Shown: piece after piece, positions 1 to 4,734 of the stretch
Layout of the letters: each line of letters begins with the position of its first letter
Numbering within the stretch: position 1 is the first letter of the stretch
Assembly: GCA_903944555.1 (NCBI GenBank)
Contig: CAJASG010000472.1
Coordinates: forward strand, 1-5,505
Origin: an uncultured beta proteobacterium
GTDB taxonomy: Bacteria > Pseudomonadota > Gammaproteobacteria > Burkholderiales > Burkholderiaceae_C
Direction of reading: 5' to 3'
Length of the DNA: 5,505 nucleotides
Program-made: the position numbers and the translations under genes
The notes under the pieces: model-generated
Told to the model about the DNA's origin: nothing
The model's input: only the letters and a program-made list of their open reading frames with translations
The model's database searches: none

Positions 1-260
1 ACATGCCCCCGCACGAAGTGCTGCTGGTGATCGACGGCAACACCGGCCAGAACGCCCTCGCCCAGGTGCGTGCTTTTGACGACGCACTGGGCCTGACCGG
101 CCTGATCATCACCAAGCTGGACGGCACCGCCAAAGGCGGCGTGCTGGCAGCCATTGCCCGCGAACGGCCGATTCCAGTGTATTTCATCGGTGTAGGCGAA
201 AAGCTCGACGAGCTGGAAACCTTCAACGCACGCGAATTTGCACAGGCCCTTTTGGCCTAA
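1..260 (+). CDS. ftsY: Signal recognition particle receptor FtsY, C-terminal fragment (5' end outside window)
   Basis: This is the last 85 or so residues of FtsY, the membrane-associated GTPase that receives SRP-ribosome complexes and delivers inner-membrane proteins to the Sec translocon. The sequence shows the end of the SRP-type NG GTPase domain: a DGNTGQNA segment (residues 11-18 counted from the ATG at 3), the guanine-specificity motif TKLD followed by GTAKGG (37-46), and the closing IGVGEKLDEL stretch (62-71) that ends in the usual FtsY C-terminal helix. The GTAKGG form after TKLD, and the ending shortly after the last helix without the methionine-rich M domain, fit FtsY and argue against its paralogue Ffh. 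The ATG at 3 is internal, not a start; the gene continues to the left of the window. The stop is TAA at 258-260. The next gene begins 18 bp later, so read-through transcription is likely. Confidence 0.95.
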   Translation, partial: MPPHEVLLVIDGNTGQNALAQVRAFDDALGLTGLIITKLDGTAKGGVLAAIARERPIPVYFIGVGEKLDELETFNAREFAQALLA

Positions 261-278
261 CCCCAAAATACCGAACCC

Positions 279-1481
279 ATGACACCTCTGAATCGTCGTC
301 ACGCCCTCGCGCTGTTGGGCGCAGGCATTGCCACCCCTGTGTTTTCCCAAACCACCCCCGCCTGGAGTCAGATCGAGGCACAAGCCCGTGGGCAAACGGT
401 GTACTTCAACGCCTGGGGCGGTAGTGAGCCCATCAACGCCTACATCCAATGGGCGGCAGGCGTTGTGCTGCAACGCTATGGCGTGAAGGTGGAGCACGTC
501 AAGGTGACAGATGCTGCCGACGTGGTCAAACGCGTGCGCAATGAAAAGGCCGCAGGCAAGGCGGATGGCACGGTTGACATGGTGTGGATCAACGGCGAAA
601 ACTTTCTGACCATGAAGCGCGAAGGCCTGTTGTTTGGCCCGTTTGCGGAAAAACTGCCATCCTATGCCTATGTCGATGTGCAGGGCAAGCCCACCACGCG
701 CGTCGATTTTTCGGAGCCCGTGGATGGCATGGAAGCCCCGTGGGGCATGGCGCAGCTCACCTTTATGGTCGACAGCAAGCGTGTACCCACCCCCCCGAAA
801 AATCTGACCGAACTACTGGCCTTTGCCAAGGCCAACCCCGGGCGCGTAACCTACCCGCGCCCGCCCAATTTCCATGGCACCACCTTTGTGAAGCAGGCCC
901 TGCTGGATGTCAACGCCGACCGCAGCGCGCTGTACCGGCCTGTCACAGCGGATGCATTCGCCAAGGCTGGCACACCCCTATGGACCTATCTGGACGCCCT
1001 GCACCCCCATTTGTGGCGTGCGGGCAAGCAGTTTCCCAACAGCGCAGCCGCCGCGGTGCAAATGATGGCCGACGGCGAGCTGCTGCTGTCGCTCACCTTC
1101 AACCCCAACGAAGCTGCTAATGAAATCGCTGCCAAGCGACTACCGACCAGCGTAACCAGCTATCAATTCAATAGCGGAACCGTCGGCAACACGCACTTTC
1201 TGGCGATACCCATCAATGCCCACGCCAAAGCCGGGGCCCAGGTGTTCATCAACTTCCTGCTTAGTGCGCAGGCGCAGGCGCGCAAAGCCGACATCGCCGT
1301 CTGGGGTGACCCCACCGTGCTGGCGCCGGACAAATTGCCAAGCGCCCAGCGCGCGCTGTTTGCCGCCAATCCCTTGCCAGGACAAGTGGCAAGCAGCGCC
1401 CCGGCGATTCCGGAGCCCCATGGCAGCTGGGTCGATCCGTTGGAAAAGGAATGGCTCAAACGCTACGGGCAAACACCCTGA
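279..1481 (+). CDS. ynjB: YnjB-family ABC transporter substrate-binding protein
   Basis: This 400-residue exported protein is the periplasmic component of a YnjBCD-type ABC importer, whose substrate is not established. The N-terminus is a signal peptide: NRR at 5-7, a hydrophobic stretch at about 9-22, and a likely cleavage after V21-F22-S23. The paired arginines are only a weak Tat resemblance. Family hallmarks are YFNAWGGSE at 42-50, WINGENF at 103-109, YPRPPNFHGTTF at 192-203 and GNTHFLAIP at 303-311. The length is close to the roughly 390 residues of E. coli YnjB. The ATG at 279 is chosen because it gives the complete signal peptide, although no clear Shine-Dalgarno sequence precedes it. 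It lies 18 bp after ftsY, so co-transcription is plausible. No ynjC-like permease or ynjD-like ATPase follows; the next gene is a diguanylate cyclase. Substrate and transport partners therefore cannot be assigned. The general class (extracellular solute-binding protein) is very secure and the YnjB subfamily fairly secure. Confidence 0.88.
   Translation: MTPLNRRHALALLGAGIATPVFSQTTPAWSQIEAQARGQTVYFNAWGGSEPINAYIQWAAGVVLQRYGVKVEHVKVTDAADVVKRVRNEKAAGKADGTVDMVWINGENFLTMKREGLLFGPFAEKLPSYAYVDVQGKPTTRVDFSEPVDGMEAPWGMAQLTFMVDSKRVPTPPKNLTELLAFAKANPGRVTYPRPPNFHGTTFVKQALLDVNADRSALYRPVTADAFAKAGTPLWTYLDALHPHLWRAGKQFPNSAAAAVQMMADGELLLSLTFNPNEAANEIAAKRLPTSVTSYQFNSGTVGNTHFLAIPINAHAKAGAQVFINFLLSAQAQARKADIAVWGDPTVLAPDKLPSAQRALFAANPLPGQVASSAPAIPEPHGSWVDPLEKEWLKRYGQTP
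1159..1175. repeat. Short inverted repeat GCTAT-(7 nt)-ATAGC inside the binding-protein gene
   Basis: Perfect 5-bp arms GCTAT (1159-1163) and ATAGC (1171-1175) flank an AT-rich 7-nt centre. The sequence stands out because the surrounding coding DNA is GC-rich. It resembles, from memory, the short GCTAT/ATAGC palindromic sequences scattered through Comamonadaceae genomes. Here it lies within a segment whose translation (YQFNSGTVGNTH) matches the family consensus, so it may be no more than a coding coincidence. Confidence 0.25.
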
Positions 1482-1506
1482 AAACGGGCAATCAATAGGA
1501 TAGACT
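1478..1506 (+). promoter_or_regulatory. Possible sigma-70 promoter for the diguanylate cyclase gene, leaderless type
   Basis: A CTGAAA hexamer at 1478-1483 (4/6 to TTGACA) is followed after exactly 17 bp by TAGACT at 1501-1506 (4/6 to TATAAT). Transcription would begin near 1513, within a few bases of the ATG at 1516, giving a leaderless or nearly leaderless mRNA. This agrees with the poor Shine-Dalgarno context: the only candidate, AGGA at 1497-1500, is 15 nt from the start. Matches of this quality occur by chance, so this is a weak call. Confidence 0.25.
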
Positions 1507-1515
1507 GATCCCCCT

Positions 1516-2547
1516 ATGTCCGACCTCGTCAACAGACTCGCCAACCTGACCGCCATCCGCGATCGGGATGCACTTGATATCGCGCTGGTCAATGCCATCA
1601 ACGACCTGCTGCTGCCCCTGTCCACATCGATATGCAGGGTGGTGGGTGAGGCCGGTAACGAGCGCTGGCTGATTAGCGCCAAGCTGCTGTCCGGGCAAAC
1701 CGTGCCGACATCGGACTCCGCGTGGTCCTCGGTGGATCTATTGCCAAAGCTGCCCAGCCACCCTTTGCGCCAGAATGCAGCCAAAACACAGCAGCTTCAG
1801 CAAGAGACTGGCAGCCCCAGCCTCGCAGTGTTTCCATTGTCGGGCTCGGTGGATTCCATCGGCGTGCTGGAGATCGCCACCAGCGCCCCGATGGATGCCG
1901 ACTCCCTGCGGCTGGTGACCGGCGTCTTGCGCCTCTATGCCAACTTTCAAGGTCTGCTGGACTACAGCGAACGCGACGGACTGACCGAACTTCTCAACCG
2001 CAAGACCTTTGACGGCGCCTTTCTCAAGGCAACGCTCGAACAGAAATTAGCCGATGAGCATGCAGGAGCTGACCGCCGACACGTGGATGCACCCGGCAGC
2101 TACTGGCTGGTGATGATTGACATCGACCACTTCAAACGCGTGAATGACAACTTTGGCCACCTGATTGGCGACGAAGTCTTGCTGCTGCTGGCACGTCTGA
2201 TGCGTGCCCACTTCCGCTTTCACGACCAGCTATACCGCTTCGGTGGCGAGGAATTTGTGGTGCTGATGCGCTGCCATGGTGAGGCGGAGGCCGCAGGCGT
2301 GCTGGAACGGCTCAGAGCCACCACCCAGGCGCACGAGTTCCCCCAGGTGGGCAGCATCACCATCAGCATCGGTTTCTCCGAGGTCAAACCCGGCGACACC
2401 CCCAGCGGCGCGTTCGAACGTGCCGACAAGGCCGTGTACTACGCCAAGGGCCATGGCCGCAACCAGGTATGCAGCCATGCCGCCCTGATTGCCAGTGGCG
2501 ACTTGGTAGAAGTTGCGGCTAACCTGGGCGACATGGAACTGTTTTAG
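1516..2547 (+). CDS. GGDEF-domain diguanylate cyclase with GAF-like N-terminal region
   Basis: This predicted 343-residue cytoplasmic enzyme should condense two GTP molecules into the second messenger cyclic di-GMP. No signal peptide or membrane segment is visible. Residues 1-150 resemble a divergent GAF-type sensory domain, best seen at AVFPLSGSVDSIGVLEI (104-120) and the following helix. A linker with DGLTELLNR (154-162) leads into the GGDEF domain. The metal-binding region MIDIDHFKRVND (200-211) and the active-site loop GGEEF (243-247) are intact, so the enzyme is probably active. RFHD at 234-237 lies five residues before GGEEF, matching the RxxD product-inhibition site. No EAL or HD-GYP domain is present. 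The last 20 or so residues form a tail ending in GDMELF, outside the catalytic fold. The ATG at 1516 is 34 bp after the binding-protein gene; co-transcription or the promoter proposed at 1478-1506 are both possible. The signal sensed by the GAF-like region is unknown. Confidence 0.93.
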   Translation: MSDLVNRLANLTAIRDRDALDIALVNAINDLLLPLSTSICRVVGEAGNERWLISAKLLSGQTVPTSDSAWSSVDLLPKLPSHPLRQNAAKTQQLQQETGSPSLAVFPLSGSVDSIGVLEIATSAPMDADSLRLVTGVLRLYANFQGLLDYSERDGLTELLNRKTFDGAFLKATLEQKLADEHAGADRRHVDAPGSYWLVMIDIDHFKRVNDNFGHLIGDEVLLLLARLMRAHFRFHDQLYRFGGEEFVVLMRCHGEAEAAGVLERLRATTQAHEFPQVGSITISIGFSEVKPGDTPSGAFERADKAVYYAKGHGRNQVCSHAALIASGDLVEVAANLGDMELF

Positions 2548-2559
2548 CCGTCTTGCGAA

Positions 2560-2591
2560 TTGTCAGTGCCTGCTTAGGTGCACCCTATATG
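2560..2591 (+). promoter_or_regulatory. Weak promoter candidate upstream of the lipoprotein gene
   Basis: TTGTCA at 2560-2565 matches the -35 consensus at 5 of 6 positions and TATATG at 2586-2591 matches the -10 consensus at 4 of 6, but the 20-bp spacer is longer than normal. Another AT-rich hexamer, TATTAA at 2599-2604, has no good -35 partner. A perfect 8-bp palindrome, GGTGCACC (2577-2584), sits between the two hexamers, where a repressor could bind. The intergenic AT-richness and palindrome are seen directly; a promoter or operator role is inference. Confidence 0.22.
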
Positions 2592-2620
2592 CTTGGCGTA
2601 TTAATGAAAGCAATCCCCGC

Positions 2621-3988
2621 GTGCGACCTCTGACTCGACTCAGCACCAAGGTGCTGGCTCTCTTTTTTGCTTGTTGCACTGCCCTGTTACTGACGGGATG
2701 CGGTGGGTCTTCGGGCTCTGGCACGCCTGGTAACGCGGCCACCTACACCATCAGCGCTACTGTGAGCGGCCTCAATGGCAGTGGCCTGATTCTTCAAAAC
2801 AACGGCACCAACAATTTGTCCGTCATTGCCAACGGGACCGTCGTTTTTTCCACACAGTTGTCCAGCAGTTCCGCCTATGCGGTCACCGTGTTCCACGATC
2901 CTGACACCCCCACCCAATGGTGCCAAGTCGGCAAAGCCGGTAGTGTGGTCGCCGCAGCCAACGTCAGCAACATCACCGTCACCTGCAACAACGGGCCCCG
3001 CGCGGCCTATGTGGCGAATTACAGCGGCAACACCGTATCGCAGTACGCGCTCTCGACCACCGATGGCAGCTTGTCGGCCATCGCTCCCGGCACGGTCATT
3101 ACCAACACAAACCCCCACAGCCTGGCCATTGGCCCAACCGGGCGCTATGCCTACACGGCGGATTTTGGTAGCAACAGGGTCTCGCAATACACCATCGCAG
3201 TCGCCACCGGCGCCCTGACCGCCATGGTGCCAGCACCTGCGATCACGGACACCAACCCCAACAGCATTGCGATGGATCCCACGGGCCAGTATGCATATGT
3301 CACCAATGCCGTTAGTAATACGGTGTCGCAGTACACCGTCTCCGCAGTGGACGGAAGCCTCACCGCCATGGCGCCCACCTCGGTGGCCACCGGCACCACC
3401 CCGAACAGCGTGGCCGTGGACCCAACGGGCCGCTTCGTGTACGTCAGCAACTCGGGGAACAACACTATCTCGCAGTACACGATTGGGGCGGGCGGTGCCT
3501 TGTCCGCCATGGCCCCTGCCACGGTCATTGCCGGCACCACCCCGTCCAGTGTGGCCATCGATCCGGCAGGTCGATGGATCTACGTGGCGAACGCGGGGGG
3601 CAATACGGTCACCCAGTTTGCCATCTCCAGCACCAGTGGCCAACTGACCCAAATCACTACCACCATCACCGGCAGCAACCCCAAAAGCCTCACCATTGAC
3701 CCGACCGGCCGCTACGCCTATGTGGCCAACTACAACGACAACACGGTATCGCAGTACACCGTGTCGGCGGCCAATGGAGCCCTGCTGGCCATCACGCCCG
3801 CCACCGCCAGTGCAGGCATTAACCCGCGCAGCGTGGCGGTTGATCCCACGGGTCGCTATGCCTATGTGACCAATTACGGCAACAACACGGTCTCCCAATT
3901 CACCATCGGCGCCGGTGGTGCCTTAACGCCCATGGCGACCGCCTCCCTGGTCACCGGCATCCAGCCCATCAGCGTCGTCGTCCGCTAA
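2621..3988 (+). CDS. Lipoprotein with Ig-like domain and seven-bladed YVTN beta-propeller
   Basis: This is a predicted 455-residue secreted lipoprotein of unknown molecular function. The GTG at 2621 is chosen as start because it gives a classic lipoprotein signal: basic n-region (RPLTRLSTK), hydrophobic core (VLALFFACCTALLL) and lipobox LTGC with Cys27 as lipidation site. GAAAG at 2606-2610 is a modest ribosome binding site. The frame is open further left, to a TTG at 2513 inside the cyclase gene, but that would put about 36 polar residues ahead of the signal. A Gly/Ser-rich linker follows Cys27, then an Ig-like domain (about 40-124) with a cysteine pair at 101 and 122 that could form a disulfide. 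Seven repeats of 44-48 residues fill 127-455, with the core pattern RYAYVANYxxNTVSQYT...NPxSVAVDPTG. Seven such repeats should form a closed propeller, as in YVTN/lactonase-like proteins. Such propellers usually bind partners or polysaccharide; I see no evidence for enzymatic lactonase activity. Confidence 0.88.
   Translation: MRPLTRLSTKVLALFFACCTALLLTGCGGSSGSGTPGNAATYTISATVSGLNGSGLILQNNGTNNLSVIANGTVVFSTQLSSSSAYAVTVFHDPDTPTQWCQVGKAGSVVAAANVSNITVTCNNGPRAAYVANYSGNTVSQYALSTTDGSLSAIAPGTVITNTNPHSLAIGPTGRYAYTADFGSNRVSQYTIAVATGALTAMVPAPAITDTNPNSIAMDPTGQYAYVTNAVSNTVSQYTVSAVDGSLTAMAPTSVATGTTPNSVAVDPTGRFVYVSNSGNNTISQYTIGAGGALSAMAPATVIAGTTPSSVAIDPAGRWIYVANAGGNTVTQFAISSTSGQLTQITTTITGSNPKSLTIDPTGRYAYVANYNDNTVSQYTVSAANGALLAITPATASAGINPRSVAVDPTGRYAYVTNYGNNTVSQFTIGAGGALTPMATASLVTGIQPISVVVR
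2999..3985 (+). repeat. Seven in-frame coding repeats (propeller blades) of about 132-144 nt
   Basis: Units start at 2999, 3143, 3287, 3431, 3572, 3710 and 3854, with lengths of 144, 144, 144, 141, 138, 144 and 132 nt. Each encodes one copy of the YVTN-type blade, beginning with R/Q-x-x-Y and ending at DPTG or a close variant. Units 4 and 7 share the shortened I-GAGGAL turn, and unit 5 has a two-residue deletion in the variable loop. Synonymous and loop positions differ widely between units, so these are old duplications held by selection on the fold, not fresh tandem copies. Confidence 0.9.
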
Positions 3989-4001
3989 ACCCCTGTGGTG
4001 C

Positions 4002-4013
4002 GGCCGCGCGGCC
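4002..4013. other. Perfect 12-bp GC palindrome between the lipoprotein and hydrolase genes
   Basis: GGCCGCGCGGCC is its own reverse complement and lies 13 bp after the lipoprotein stop. As RNA it could form a GGCC/GGCC stem with a GCGC loop, followed by only a short T run (ACTTTG). That is too weak for a confident intrinsic terminator. A protein-binding site or chance in GC-rich DNA are alternatives. Confidence 0.3.
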
Positions 4014-4021
4014 AGACTTTG

Positions 4022-4027
4022 TACACT
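4022..4027 (+). promoter_or_regulatory. Possible -10 element close to the hydrolase start
   Basis: TACACT matches the -10 consensus at four of six positions and is directly preceded by TG. The ATG lies 8 bp downstream, so a transcript from here would be almost leaderless, and indeed no Shine-Dalgarno sequence is visible before the hydrolase gene. No convincing -35 hexamer is found at 16-18 bp spacing, where the DNA is the GC palindrome region. Confidence 0.2.
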
Positions 4028-4035
4028 TCTGCACC

Positions 4036-4734
4036 ATGAACACTGCCAAGTCCCCCCTTCTCCCGCGTATCGAAATCGAGTCTGCCCCGCACCCGACCGC
4101 CGCCGTCATCTGGCTGCACGGCTTGGGCGCCGATGGCAACGACTTTGCCGCGTTGGTGCCCGAGCTGAACCTGGCTGGCTGCCCGCCAATCCGTTTTGTC
4201 TTCCCGCATGCGCCCAGCATTCCCGTAACCCTCAACGGTGGTTACGTGATGCCTGCCTGGTACGACATCATGGGTACCGACCTGGTCAGCCGCCAGGACG
4301 CCGCCGGCATTCAGAAGTCGGAACGGGCCATTACCGCGTTGATCGAAAACGAAATCGCACGTGGCATTGCCCCTGAGCACATCGTGCTGGCCGGTTTTTC
4401 ACAAGGCTGCGCCATGGCGCTGCACACCGGTTTGCGCCTGCCCTACCGGCTGGCCGGCATCATGGCCCTGTCGGGTTACCTGCCACTGGCCGACCGTTTT
4501 GTGGACGAGCGCCACAGCGCCAATGCCCACACCCCCGTCTTCATGGCGCACGGCACGCAAGACCCGGTGGTGGTGGTGGCACGCGGTGAATCCTCACGTA
4601 ATGCGCTGGCAGCCATGGGCCACCCGGTGCAGTGGCACACCTACCCGATGCAGCACAGCGTGCATCCACGCGAGATTGCCGATATTTCGGCCTTTTTGAA
4701 ACAAGTGCTGGGGGCCTCTGCCGGTGCTGCGTAA
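4036..4734 (+). CDS. Alpha/beta-hydrolase, phospholipase/carboxylesterase family
   Basis: This 232-residue cytoplasmic hydrolase belongs to the small serine esterase family that includes Pseudomonas carboxylesterase II and E. coli YpfH (Abhydrolase_2 type). The oxyanion-hole region LHGLGADGNDF is at 27-37, and PHAP at 57-60 followed by a MPAWYDI motif (72-78) is typical. The catalytic triad is complete: Ser122 in GFSQG (120-124), Asp176 in HGTQDPVV (172-179) and His207 in MQHSVH (205-210). It should cleave short carboxylic esters or acylated lipids, but the natural substrate cannot be read from sequence. No signal peptide is present. The length is normal for the family. The ATG at 4036 gives the standard N-terminus just ahead of the first beta strand; no clear ribosome binding site precedes it. 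The 3' end overlaps the Hsp70-like gene by 11 bp, implying a shared transcript. Confidence 0.93.
   Translation: MNTAKSPLLPRIEIESAPHPTAAVIWLHGLGADGNDFAALVPELNLAGCPPIRFVFPHAPSIPVTLNGGYVMPAWYDIMGTDLVSRQDAAGIQKSERAITALIENEIARGIAPEHIVLAGFSQGCAMALHTGLRLPYRLAGIMALSGYLPLADRFVDERHSANAHTPVFMAHGTQDPVVVVARGESSRNALAAMGHPVQWHTYPMQHSVHPREIADISAFLKQVLGASAGAA
4710..4714 (+). promoter_or_regulatory. Likely ribosome binding site for the Hsp70-like gene
   Basis: A GGGGG run ends 9 nt before the GTG at 4724 and lies within the coding sequence of the hydrolase. It is the best purine-rich stretch in the region and supports the GTG as start, with translation coupled to the upstream gene. Confidence 0.35.

Noticed and set aside
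1140..1784. Antisense open frame of 214 codons across the binding-protein/cyclase junction
   Set aside because: It spans two well-supported sense genes and their gap, and has no recognisable domain or ribosome binding site.
2513..2620. TTG at 2513 as start of the lipoprotein gene
   Set aside because: It would add 36 residues rich in Cys, Trp and Arg ahead of the lipoprotein signal and overlap the cyclase gene. The GTG at 2621 gives a standard signal peptide.
2687..3898. Long antisense open frame of 403 codons opposite the lipoprotein repeats
   Set aside because: It mirrors the repeated coding sequence in GC-rich DNA, its translation is a low-complexity Gly/Arg/His/Val pattern with no recognisable fold, and the sense frame has a full signal peptide and propeller repeats.
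2999..3985. Regular repeats considered as a CRISPR array or recent tandem duplication
   Set aside because: The period is 132-144 nt, the units are diverged at nucleotide level and stay in one reading frame, and they encode a known propeller blade pattern.
2999..3985. Assignment of the propeller as a 6-phosphogluconolactonase
   Set aside because: YVTN-type repeats resemble the lactonase propeller fold, but I could not identify catalytic residues, and the lipid anchor with Ig-like domain points to an extracytoplasmic binding role.
3989..4035. Strong intrinsic terminator after the lipoprotein gene
   Set aside because: The palindrome gives only a 4-bp stem with a 4-base loop and is followed by just three T residues in a row, short of a normal terminator.
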